From positions 1 through 64,000 of the forward strand of contig NZ_LAQO01000002.1 in NCBI RefSeq assembly GCF_000971975.1: a stretch of 64,000 nucleotides of DNA, in the 5' to 3' direction. Positions 1 through 7,117 of this stretch are shown here, piece by piece. Source of the stretch: Paenibacillus algorifonticola (GTDB lineage: Bacteria; Bacillota; Bacilli; Paenibacillales; Paenibacillaceae). Numbering within the stretch: the stretch's first letter is position 1; each line of letters begins with the position of its first letter. The translations under genes were made by a program, and so were the position numbers. Under the pieces are notes generated by a model. That model was not told where the DNA came from. It saw nothing but the letters and a program-made list of their open reading frames with translations, and did no database searches.

Positions 1-1
1 C

Positions 2-40
2 AAAACCTCCAAATAATTTATAGTTATTAGGAGGTTTTTT
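2..40. terminator. Hairpin terminator at window edge
   Basis: Arms AAAACCTCC (2-10) and GGAGGTTTT (30-38) are perfect complements, followed on the + strand by a T run. It lies directly after the minus-strand recombinase gene and could serve it as well as an unseen + strand gene to the left. Confidence 0.75.
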
Positions 41-41
41 C

Positions 42-971
42 TCAGATTTCAAGGCTGTTTCTTGGGTTATATTTAGTTAGCACTTGTTTTTTACGTTCGA
101 TGGACACTTCGGTGTAGATTTCGGTGGTGCTGACGCTGGAATGGCCGAGTATTTCTTGGACGGAGCGCAAATCGGCGCCGTTATTGAGCAAGTGAGTAGC
201 AAACGTATGACGCAAGTAATGCGGTGTTGCTTTTTCATTGATTTTCGCTATATCCCTGTACTTATAAAAAATATCCTCAATCGCATAGATGGATAAAGCA
301 TTGCCGTATTTGTTAATGAAAAAAGCTTTTGCTTTAGGTTCCAGCTGTGACCGAAGCGATAGCCAGCGCTCCAGCTTATGAATCACCTCATGGCTTGCTA
401 TGTAGAGCAGGCGTTCTTTTCGGCCTTTGCCGTAAATCAGCAGCGTTTGCTCTTGAAGATTAAGATCCTCAAGCTGAATGCCAACTAGCTCCCCAATGCG
501 TATTCCTGTGGCAAATAGGAGCTCTATAATGGCGGAATTGCGGCTGCTCATAATTTTGCGATAATTAGTGCGCGGATTTAGCATTTCTTTCTCTGTCGTT
601 TGTAGTAAGGTAGTCACATCTGCTATCGTTAAAGTTTTGGGAATCCGCTTTGAAAGCTTGAAGCTGGATCTGCCAATGGCACTAGGTAATTCAAAGGCAA
701 CACCTTGTGTAGTCAAATATTTGATAAAAGCTTTTATGGAAAAATGCTTACGTTTAATGCTCGTTTCTTTCATTTGCTTAGCCTGCAACGATTGGAAATA
801 CGAATTGACATGCTGGGGCTCGATATCGCCTTGAGCGGAATCGCTAATCCATTTAATGAGGTCGCTTAGATCATAATAATAGGCCTTTATCGTTTTGTCG
901 GTTAAATTGCGTTCCATCTTAATTTGCTGCAAATAAGATTGTGCATAGGCAGATAGATCGGTGACGTTCAA
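42..971 (-). CDS. Tyrosine site-specific recombinase (XerC/XerD-like)
   Basis: This 309-residue protein has the two-part layout of Xer recombinases: an N-terminal SAM-like core-binding domain (about residues 1-100) and a C-terminal catalytic domain. Visible catalytic elements are the first Arg in ATGIRIGELVG, the Lys in YGKGRKERLL, the HYLRHTFATH box, the LGHSS box and the nucleophilic Tyr in TEIYTEV. The start is taken as TTG at 969-971, nine bases after GGAGG. It resembles chromosome-dimer or phage-type integrases of Bacillales. A single copy next to decayed genes could be either a core Xer protein or a mobile-element relic. A broken copy of its 5' end lies at 3599-3685. No att site could be recognised. 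Confidence 0.85.
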   Translation of the reverse strand: MNVTDLSAYAQSYLQQIKMERNLTDKTIKAYYYDLSDLIKWISDSAQGDIEPQHVNSYFQSLQAKQMKETSIKRKHFSIKAFIKYLTTQGVAFELPSAIGRSSFKLSKRIPKTLTIADVTTLLQTTEKEMLNPRTNYRKIMSSRNSAIIELLFATGIRIGELVGIQLEDLNLQEQTLLIYGKGRKERLLYIASHEVIHKLERWLSLRSQLEPKAKAFFINKYGNALSIYAIEDIFYKYRDIAKINEKATPHYLRHTFATHLLNNGADLRSVQEILGHSSVSTTEIYTEVSIERKKQVLTKYNPRNSLEI

Positions 972-1099
972 AGTTGCATTCCTCCGCTAGTTGTCGATTT
1001 TGCTATTGTAACACCCCGCATAGCCTTCTGTCGTTTAGCCATAGGAATGTATCGCTCAAATCGGAAATTTAGCAGAGCAAGTAAAATAAATTCCTCCTG

Positions 1100-1146
1100 A
1101 AAAAAGGTATCTCCCCAGAAGCTTTCACTAGGGAAATGCCTTTTTT
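1100..1146. terminator. Hairpin, paired with a homologous hairpin at 3736-3783
   Basis: The arms AAAAAAGGTATCTCCC and GGGAAATGCCTTTTTT form a long stem with T runs in both directions, so it is probably a bidirectional terminator between the recombinase and the AraC gene. Arms and loop (AAGCTT followed by TAGGG) resemble the hairpin at 3736-3783. Confidence 0.6.
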
Positions 1147-1286
1147 GTATATTCGTTTAATGCTTGTATAGCTTGACGATCCAAGGTGGACGAAAAAGAG
1201 AATATCTCTGGCTAGTGGGCAGCATGGGTAGGAGGTGCTATCGTTTTTGGCGGACGCTAGTGGTATCTCATTAATATCATTGCACA

Positions 1287-1301
1287 TAAGAATCGTTATC
1301 A
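1287..1301 (+). promoter_or_regulatory. Candidate Fur box
   Basis: TAAGAATCGTTATCA matches the 7-1-7 Fur consensus TGATAATNATTATCA at 11 of 14 defined positions. It lies 58 bases before the start of the AraC/siderophore-binding fusion gene, where iron control would make sense. This is a visual match only. Confidence 0.4.
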
Positions 1302-1358
1302 GTAGTATATAGGGAGAAGTCGAAAAATCATCGACGCAACGCAACGGGTGGTGACGGA

Positions 1359-3347
1359 GTGAAATTAAACGAACATATGTTAATTTGGACGTCTGCTTCA
1401 GTTAAACTGATGGATGTCAGACATATAAAAATAACCAGTGACGGTGAGCTCAGGTCATATCTGCTGCCTGCCAACGGGTTTCTTTTTGCTATTCGCGGTT
1501 CAGCACAAATTACGCTTGATGATGTGGATTATGCCGTGAGCGGCATGTTTGTGCTGCATGGCGGCAAAGGAATGTGCCTGGACATCCAGCCAAAGGAAGG
1601 GCGGTTCGAATATTATCTTATATTGTACAAAGCTTGGATTCCGCCACAAACAAGCCCTGAAATTCGCAGTATCATGACCGCGGGAAATCCTTTGCAGATT
1701 CAATACGGTTATGCTCCTTTGTATCCATTGTCATTGTATGACAAGCTGGAGCGAACGGCCCAAGAGTGGCTTACGCCTGGCGATCTCGAGCTGCTGCATG
1801 CAAGGACGTTGTTTTATCAATTTGTATATGAGCTTGTAAGCCAATTACGCGAACAGGATGTTCGAATCCTTCGGGCAGACCCGGCTGAGCAATTGCTAAA
1901 ATATTTGCATGAGCATTATACTGAGCCGCTGACGATGGAATTGCTGGCATCGATGCTGGATTGCAGTCCTAGCCATTTATCGCGAATGTTCAAGCAACGC
2001 ACGGCATGCAGCCCCATTGAATATATGATTCGCTTGCGGATTACCAGAGCCAAAAGCCTTCTTGAAAACACAGAAGCGACGCTGCAAGAAATAGCCTTGA
2101 ACATCGGCTATACGGATGTGTATTATTTTAGCCGTATCTTCAAAAAACAAACCGGGCAGTCTCCCGTTCACTATCGTCAAACCTGTCATGATTCGAACAC
2201 TAAGCAGCATAATCCATCCCTCATGCTAAGATCATCCATTGTTCCTAATAAGCTTAGACGGTATATTAATAAGCGCAGTGATAATCATTATCAATATACA
2301 AATAAGGGAGCTTTTGAATTGATCAGAAACAGGAAACAATCAACCGCGTTAACTCTGCTGCTTAGTTTTACTCTACTTCTAAGCGCATGCTCAGGGTCAG
2401 TGAACAATACCAATTCAGTTGCAAATTCTGGTTCAGCCTCGAGCGCAGCAGTCAGTGGAAGCAACGGACAGGCGGACACGAATCAGAATCCGACAGCTTC
2501 AGCAATGGTAACGTACACAGGAGCAGATGGCGAAGTCGAGATCCCCCGAAACCCGCAAAGAATAGTTGTTTTGACTCATGCCTACGTTGGATATTTCATG
2601 GCGCTTGGCATTAATCCGGTTGGAGCACCAACAATGACGATGGGAAATCCTTATTATAAAGGACAGATCGACGATGTAGAGGATATTGGGTCTCCGGGTG
2701 CTTTTGATGTTGAGAAGATTATCACCTTAAATCCGGATCTTATCATTGCCATTAAAGGTACAGATAAACTAGAAGAAATGAGTAAAATCGCGCCAGTCGT
2801 AACGATAGAATACGGTAAGAAAAACTATAAAGAGCAATTGCTTGAATTCGGCAAATTAACGAATCGTATAGATAAAGCCCAGCAATGGGTCGATGCTTGG
2901 GAAGAGAAAATTGCCGAACATAAACCACAGGTTCTAAAGGCAGTCGGTGACCAAACCGTATCTGTGCTAAGCCAGTATGATAAAAGTGTATATGTTTATG
3001 GTGAAGGCTATGGACGGGGAACGGAAATTTTATATGATGAATTCGGACTACAGGCCCCTCCAGCATTCGATCTGAAGCTTGGTTGGGCGGATATATCGCT
3101 TGAGAAGCTCCCCGAGTTTGCTGGCGACTATATCTTTACATCACCGGATGCGACCGGATCCGCAGATACAAGCCCTATGTACAATAGCGATTTGTGGAAC
3201 GGACTTCCTGCAATTAAAAATAATCGGGTGTTTTATCTCGACAAAGATTCTGCAGCCTTCAACGATCCCATCACACTGGAAGCAATGCTGCCCATTATTG
3301 TCGATAGCCTGACTTCTGCTGCTGGGAGAACAACTGATCACAAATAA
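1359..3347 (+). CDS. AraC-family regulator fused to iron-siderophore-binding lipoprotein
   Basis: The 662-residue reading frame holds a cupin-like AraC sensor domain (about 1-150), an AraC double helix-turn-helix (about 178-275), and then a complete lipoprotein: a positively charged hydrophobic signal, the lipobox LLSAC (Cys at residue 344), a Ser/Asn-rich linker, and a FecB/TroA-type periplasmic-binding domain (about 395-655). Regulators of the Btr (YbbB) type carry a similar sensor domain after the HTH, but there it is cytoplasmic and lacks a lipobox. Here an export signal sits in mid-protein, which suggests fusion of a regulator gene with its neighbouring lipoprotein gene by loss of a stop. 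An internal start at 2319 could yield the lipoprotein alone. The start is GTG 1359 with GGTGGTGA before it; ATG 1377 is the alternative. No permease or ATPase gene is adjacent. Confidence 0.8.
   Translation: MKLNEHMLIWTSASVKLMDVRHIKITSDGELRSYLLPANGFLFAIRGSAQITLDDVDYAVSGMFVLHGGKGMCLDIQPKEGRFEYYLILYKAWIPPQTSPEIRSIMTAGNPLQIQYGYAPLYPLSLYDKLERTAQEWLTPGDLELLHARTLFYQFVYELVSQLREQDVRILRADPAEQLLKYLHEHYTEPLTMELLASMLDCSPSHLSRMFKQRTACSPIEYMIRLRITRAKSLLENTEATLQEIALNIGYTDVYYFSRIFKKQTGQSPVHYRQTCHDSNTKQHNPSLMLRSSIVPNKLRRYINKRSDNHYQYTNKGAFELIRNRKQSTALTLLLSFTLLLSACSGSVNNTNSVANSGSASSAAVSGSNGQADTNQNPTASAMVTYTGADGEVEIPRNPQRIVVLTHAYVGYFMALGINPVGAPTMTMGNPYYKGQIDDVEDIGSPGAFDVEKIITLNPDLIIAIKGTDKLEEMSKIAPVVTIEYGKKNYKEQLLEFGKLTNRIDKAQQWVDAWEEKIAEHKPQVLKAVGDQTVSVLSQYDKSVYVYGEGYGRGTEILYDEFGLQAPPAFDLKLGWADISLEKLPEFAGDYIFTSPDATGSADTSPMYNSDLWNGLPAIKNNRVFYLDKDSAAFNDPITLEAMLPIIVDSLTSAAGRTTDHK
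2306..2321 (+). promoter_or_regulatory. Internal ribosome binding site and TTG start in the AraC fusion gene
   Basis: GGGAG (2306-2310) lies eight bases before TTG 2319, in the same frame as the long gene. Translation from here gives a 342-residue protein beginning MIRNRKQSTAL, with a textbook lipoprotein signal and Cys at position 24. This supports separate synthesis of the exported siderophore-binding protein from the same frame. Confidence 0.55.
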
Positions 3348-3421
3348 TTAGAGCGGCTCAAAAATAACTGGGCTTGATGATGAGACAGCATATTGCTAGC
3401 GAAATCATAGTCAAAGCGATA

Positions 3422-3462
3422 AGAAATGGTGTTGCAGAGATTGCTTCTGCAACACCATTTCT
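3422..3462. terminator. Perfect 17-bp hairpin downstream of the AraC fusion gene
   Basis: Positions 3422-3438 and 3446-3462 are exact reverse complements (the arm begins AGAAATGGTG) with a 7-base loop. There is no clear T run, so it may be a transcript-stabilising end or a mobile-element relic rather than a simple terminator. The rest of 3348-3598 shows no convincing gene. Confidence 0.5.
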
Positions 3463-3598
3463 CTGTTTCGGGCAATTCCCATATCGAAGCAACCAGCAAC
3501 AGATTTGAAACCTTGATGCTTTTCCACATGAACCAGCAGTAGTCACTGGGCAACAACATCTTAAAATCATTGTTTGAATTTTGGAAGCTTACCGGTTT

Positions 3599-3685
3599 TA
3601 ATCGTTTTGTCGGTCAAATGGCGTTCCATCTTGATTAGTTGCAAGTAGGACTGCGTGTAGGCAGATAAATCACTGACGTTTAGCG
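3599..3685 (-). pseudogene. Fragment of a second tyrosine recombinase gene (5' end only)
   Basis: On the minus strand this encodes NVSDLSAYTQSYLQLIKMER followed by HLTDKTIK, almost the same as residues 2-29 of the recombinase at 42-971. The start codon position has become CTA and homology stops after about 29 codons. It is a duplicated, truncated and dead copy. Confidence 0.75.
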
Positions 3686-3735
3686 AAGGGGATGGGGGCA
3701 AAACGCTTAACAGATTGCGACCCTTTCACTTAAAA

Positions 3736-3783
3736 AAAGAAGGTATCTTCCCAAAAGCTTGCGTTAGGGGAGATACCTTCTTT
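3736..3783. terminator. Hairpin homologous to the one at 1100-1146
   Basis: Arms 3736-3752 and 3767-3783 pair almost completely (core GAAGGTATCTTCCC), with a T run on the + side. It accompanies the recombinase fragment in the same order and orientation as the first hairpin accompanies the intact recombinase. It could also terminate the minus-strand desaturase remnant. Confidence 0.6.
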
Positions 3784-3811
3784 CTCATCGTACAGCTATC
3801 AGTTTATTACC

Positions 3812-4312
3812 CTATCCTACTGTCGTCCTACCCCCAGAGCGGCTGCTCGAACGCTCTTTAATCAGGTCGGCCGTAAGCTGGCCCGGCAGGGTGAGCATTG
3901 GCACGCCGCCCCTGGGATGGGTGGAGCCGCCGACAAAATACAAATTGTCGAGCAGCTCGCTTTTGCTAGGGATTTTGAAGCCGCCGTTCAGCTTGCGGTC
4001 GGTTACGGCGCCATAGATGGAGTCGCCGTTTGCACCATATAGCTGCTCCAGATCATAGGCCCTCAGTCCTCGCCGGGCTTCAGCGGAGGAGCATGGGACA
4101 GCACGAATAAATTTTTCTGCCCCGCTGACGCTTGTGTAGCGTCGGAAATGCTGGATGCCCCGATGTAGACTGTAGTCGGTCGGATCTGGGAAAGGGATGC
4201 CGGTGACGAACACATCCTGAAACTCCTGCTCTGGGTTGCGCAAGAACAGGAAATTGTGGTGATGAAGCTGATCCTAGGTTTTGTCTATGCCGAGCAGCAG
4301 CACGAGGCCGGA
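3812..4312 (-). pseudogene. Carotenoid desaturase/oxidase remnant (CrtP/CrtN family)
   Basis: The reading frame holds only the C-terminal part of a phytoene-desaturase-family FAD enzyme. GLVLLLGIDKT aligns with the usual FVLLLGID segment, and YGANGDSIYG, KIPSKSELLDNLYFVGGSTHP and GVPMLTLPG are family hallmarks of the C-terminal FAD-binding region. An in-frame TAG at 4274-4276 follows GIDKT, and the N-terminal two thirds of a roughly 500-residue enzyme are absent. It is most like 4,4'-diaponeurosporene oxidase of the staphyloxanthin route. The gene is broken and cannot make an active enzyme. Confidence 0.8.
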
Positions 4313-4427
4313 TACGGTTCTTCCTCCCTTTTTACTAAAAGCCAAATGTATATTTTTAAAAAATGGTTATATAAACGAAAAAGATGTTTTATAAAATACC
4401 GTATGGTTAATTAATATTTAGATAGCT

Positions 4428-4739
4428 TTGAATCTAGCAGGTGTTGGACTGCCTGTGCGGGACAGAATTCAACGTATCCGCTCGGTGCGCCAGCTGCTCG
4501 TCCGCGATTTGGCAAGTGGCTTGCCGCTGGCGGCTCAGCTTGAAACGGGAAGCTGCTCGATTAATGATGTTGTACGCTATATTGGCAACATGCACCTGCC
4601 TTTTGCCGCTCAAAGTCTGTCATGGTGAATGCTGGACGCAAAAGCTCGCAAATCAATTGGTTTCCTTATCGGGAGCACGCATTCAGCGGACTTAAGCAGA
4701 CTATTAGATATATGTACGGGAGAAAGAAGGGAAGTTATG
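4428..4739 (+). pseudogene. Aldehyde dehydrogenase remnant (3' end, frameshifted)
   Basis: Frame one reads RDLASGLPLAAQLETGSCS, then INDVVRYIGNMHLPF, which is the conserved C-terminal part of class 3 aldehyde dehydrogenases. The stretch that should follow (GGVK..SG..) is missing, and homology resumes in another frame as SKSVMVNAGRKSSQINWFPY, then GLKQTIRYMYGRKK, the usual C-terminus. So about 20 codons are deleted and the frame is shifted. Beside crtQ and desaturase remnants it was probably the 4,4'-diaponeurosporenal dehydrogenase of the same pathway. Confidence 0.7.
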
Positions 4740-5912
4740 AGCCTCTCTATGATGTGGGCCGTTATCGGCTGGCTGTGTGGTTGGCTGCTGCAAAACCGGG
4801 TAAGCCGCCTGCCGGAATGGGACGTTCATGAGGTATATGAATGGAATGGGGTAAATGGTGCGAATGGAGCAGGCATGAAAAATATCGTTGCTCCGGCTCC
4901 GATCCCGCTCTCTGTCATTATTCCTGCGCGCAATGAAGCCGCTAATATCGGCAAGCTGCTGAACTCCTTACTTCAGCAGAAGCTGTCCAATGTAGAAATT
5001 ATCGTTGTCGATGACGGCTCGGAGGATGCAACGGCCAGCCTTGCTGCTTCGAATGGCGCCTGTGTCGTTCCGACGGAAGAGCTGCCGGACGGCTGGATCG
5101 GCAAAAGCTGGGCTTGCTGGACGGGAGCCAAAACGGCGCAAGGCGAGCTGCTTGTCTTTCTGGATGCTGATGTAGAGCTGGCAGATGATGCTTTACAGCT
5201 GCTGGCAGCGAGCCAGCGGGTGAACGGGGGACTCGTGTCTGTACAGCCTTACCACCGAATGGAGCGAGCTTATGAGCAGCTGTCTGCTTTCTTAAACCTT
5301 ATTGTCGTCGCTTCGGTTGGCGACGGCGACAGCCGATCGGGAGCGTTCAGGCCTTGCCTCGTATGCCGCCGGGATGACTATTTCCGTATCGGGGGGCATG
5401 AGGCGGTGCGAGGCAAAGTATTGGAGCATTTCGAGCTGGGGAGAGCCTTTAGCTCCGAACAAATACCGGTGTCCAATTTTATAGGTTACGGCAAAATTAT
5501 CTTTCGAATGTACCCGGATGGCCTGGGCAGCATGTTCCGCGGCTGGAGCAAACGCTTCGCGGCAGGCGCTGCATCCACCGCGCCCTTCGTAGCTTTCGCT
5601 GTATCGTTGTGGCTGGCCGGGGCCATCTCTGCTGTATCCCTTGTGCTTTCTCCGCTTGCGGGGCAGATGCAAGTAGATGATTGGCTGCTGGGCATGGGCG
5701 TCGCAAGCTATGCGGCGTACAGCTTGCAGCTGGTACTTTGGCTGCGCAAAACGGGGAGTTTTAAGTGGTGGACGGCACTGCTGTACCCACTCCCGCTCGG
5801 TTTGTTTATGTTATTTTTCGCCTATTCGCTGTTTACGACCTTCATCAGGCGGAAGGTTACTTGGAAAGGGCGAGTCGTTTCAATGGGTAGGCGTGAACGA
5901 GGCAAGCTATGA
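4737..5912 (+). CDS. crtQ: Glycosyltransferase family 2, CrtQ-like
   Basis: The protein of 391 residues has an N-terminal membrane anchor, a GT-A fold with PLSVIIPARNEAANIGKLL, VVDDGSEDATAS and the metal-binding LDADVEL (DxD), and several C-terminal membrane helices. This layout matches 4,4'-diaponeurosporenoate glycosyltransferase, which glucosylates the carotenoid acid in staphyloxanthin synthesis. The start is ATG 4737 behind AAGAAGGGA; the open frame extends upstream to 4629 without support. It appears intact although every neighbouring pathway gene is broken, so its present substrate is unclear. It may be a survivor about to decay or may act on another lipid. Confidence 0.75.
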   Translation: MSLSMMWAVIGWLCGWLLQNRVSRLPEWDVHEVYEWNGVNGANGAGMKNIVAPAPIPLSVIIPARNEAANIGKLLNSLLQQKLSNVEIIVVDDGSEDATASLAASNGACVVPTEELPDGWIGKSWACWTGAKTAQGELLVFLDADVELADDALQLLAASQRVNGGLVSVQPYHRMERAYEQLSAFLNLIVVASVGDGDSRSGAFRPCLVCRRDDYFRIGGHEAVRGKVLEHFELGRAFSSEQIPVSNFIGYGKIIFRMYPDGLGSMFRGWSKRFAAGAASTAPFVAFAVSLWLAGAISAVSLVLSPLAGQMQVDDWLLGMGVASYAAYSLQLVLWLRKTGSFKWWTALLYPLPLGLFMLFFAYSLFTTFIRRKVTWKGRVVSMGRRERGKL

Positions 5913-5984
5913 TGGCAGTTTTTTATTCCACAAGGGATTTCAGAAAAAAGGGCTTGCCCATTGAACGGCTTATTCCTGGCTGAT

Positions 5985-6117
5985 CATGTTATTTCGTTCG
6001 CGGATTTGCATGGATTGTGGTTTGCGGGCGGAACGACCCATCCCGGCGGTGGGGACGCCGATGGTTGCGATGTCAGGGCTGCTCACTGCAGCGGCGATGA
6101 TTCGGCAGCATTTTTGA
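5985..6117 (+). pseudogene. Second carotenoid desaturase remnant (C-terminus, frameshifted)
   Basis: LHGLWFAGGTTHPGGG is followed, after one extra G near 6051-6054, by TPMVAMSGLLTAAAMIRQHF and a stop. Together these form the typical C-terminal FAD motif of CrtI/CrtN-family desaturases. The upstream 450 residues are missing. It lies immediately behind crtQ on the same strand. Confidence 0.7.
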
Positions 6118-6140
6118 TTTGATCTAATTTGGCAAAAGAA

Positions 6141-6196
6141 AAGCCGCGCTTAGCTGGGAGCAGCAATGCATTCAGCTAGGCGCGGCTTATTTTTTA
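6141..6196 (+). terminator. Rho-independent terminator
   Basis: AAGCCGCGCTTAGCT (6141-6155) pairs with AGCTAGGCGCGGCTT (6174-6188) with one mismatch, and is followed by ATTTTTT. It ends the former carotenoid transcript. Confidence 0.85.
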
Positions 6197-6243
6197 TAAC
6201 ATTCCAGTCGGGCTCATGCCTGCGAATAAAAAAAGGCTGAATA

Positions 6244-6271
6244 AAATAAAAAACCCTTCTAAGTTAGAGGG
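6244..6271 (-). terminator. Terminator of the tRNA pair
   Basis: On the minus strand CCCTCT, a short loop and AGAAGGG are followed by TTTTTTATTTTATT. It lies 25 bases after tRNA-Pro. Confidence 0.7.
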
Positions 6272-6296
6272 CCTGCTTGAAACAACTTATGAAATA

Positions 6297-6370
6297 TCGG
6301 GACGACACGATTTGAACATGCGACCCCCTGGTCCCAAACCAGGTGCTCTACCAAGCTGAGCTACGTCCCG
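6297..6370 (-). tRNA. tRNA-Pro (TGG)
   Basis: The minus strand folds as a cloverleaf: acceptor CGGGACG/CGTCCCG, D arm TAGCTCAGCTTGG, anticodon arm CCTGG-TTTGGGA-CCAGG with anticodon TGG, and T arm with GTTCAAATC. The 3' CCA is not encoded. Confidence 0.95.
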
Positions 6371-6379
6371 GGAAAAAAA

Positions 6380-6455
<76 letters not shown>

Positions 6456-6526
6456 GCGGTTATGTATCGGACACAAGATGTATTATGCCACAGAACTTTA
6501 TGAGGATGCAATACCTTTTTTAAATT

Positions 6527-6565
6527 TTTTTGAAAAAAATTCGGGCAGCAATCAATTGCCCGAAT
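6527..6565 (-). terminator. Terminator of the DUF2536 gene
   Basis: ATTCGGGCA (6539-6547) and TGCCCGAAT (6557-6565) pair perfectly, and the minus strand continues with TTTTTTTC. Confidence 0.85.
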
Positions 6566-6569
6566 TGGC

Positions 6570-6782
6570 CTATTTTTTAACCTTGAAATGAACGACTGCG
6601 GTGTACAGCATTTTCCCGCGATCGGGATGAAAGACCGCATGATGACTAATGGCATGAACTTGTAAAAGCAGTGCTTTATTGGCTTCAATTTGCTGGTCAA
6701 TGTGCTTCTCCAGCGTTCGTAAGTCAAAAGCCTCAAAAAACTCGATTTTATCCTCAATTAAATCTAGTCGAAAATCCATCAT
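6570..6782 (-). CDS. DUF2536 family protein (YrzA-like)
   Basis: This 70-residue soluble protein beginning MMDFRLDLIEDKIEFFEA and ending LYTAVVHFKVKK matches the small DUF2536 family of Bacillales, whose function is unknown. The length is typical. A GGGGG ribosome binding site stands about five bases before ATG 6782, and a good terminator follows. It is monocistronic and runs towards the tRNA genes. Confidence 0.8.
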   Translation of the reverse strand: MMDFRLDLIEDKIEFFEAFDLRTLEKHIDQQIEANKALLLQVHAISHHAVFHPDRGKMLYTAVVHFKVKK

Positions 6783-6943
6783 ATACCCCCTAAAACTCTT
6801 TGATATCTAGCTTTCGCTAATATTATAACGTTGTTAGGCACTAGTTTCAAAGTATCATGTTAGCTAATCCTGTTTTTTATAATTTACAAAAGCGTTTTCC
6901 TAAATTATACTTGAAAAGTGTCGAAATAAATAGAAAATTACAT

Positions 6944-7033
6944 ACTGAAAAAGGCAAACTTATTGAAAAATAAGGGCGCAAAGTTATGGGCCTAAGGTAT
7001 TGAACTATGGCCGCCAAACTACCGGTACAGGAC
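6944..7033 (+). ncRNA. Cyclic di-GMP-I (GEMM-I) type riboswitch aptamer
   Basis: The core shows GGCAAAC, a CTTATT-GAAA-AATAAG stem capped by a GNRA-type tetraloop, GGGCGCAAAG, and CCTAAG paired with TATGG, the classic 11-nt tetraloop receptor. Then comes GCCAAACTACCGG. These are the conserved parts of GEMM-I RNAs. A terminator follows at 7047-7089 and then a chemotaxis receptor gene, a common target of this class. The ligand (c-di-GMP or, in a subclass, cGAMP) was not established. Confidence 0.85.
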
Positions 7034-7046
7034 TATAGGCTGATTC

Positions 7047-7089
7047 AGCTATTCAACTCGTAACGGTGGTTGAATAGCTTTTGTTTTTT
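7047..7089 (+). terminator. Riboswitch expression-platform terminator
   Basis: AGCTATTCAAC (7047-7057) and GTTGAATAGCT (7069-7079) pair perfectly and are followed by TTTTGTTTTTTT. Placed between aptamer and coding start, it implies control by premature termination. The segment GCTGATTCAGC (7039-7049) overlaps the left arm and may belong to the alternative fold. Confidence 0.85.
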
Positions 7090-7117
7090 TCAGTGTAATA
7101 GGAGAGATGGAGAGAAG

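Noticed and set aside
4313-4427. Promoter or N-terminal part for the desaturase remnant
   Set aside because: Upstream of about 4312 the minus-strand translation loses all similarity to carotenoid desaturases; nothing can be supported.
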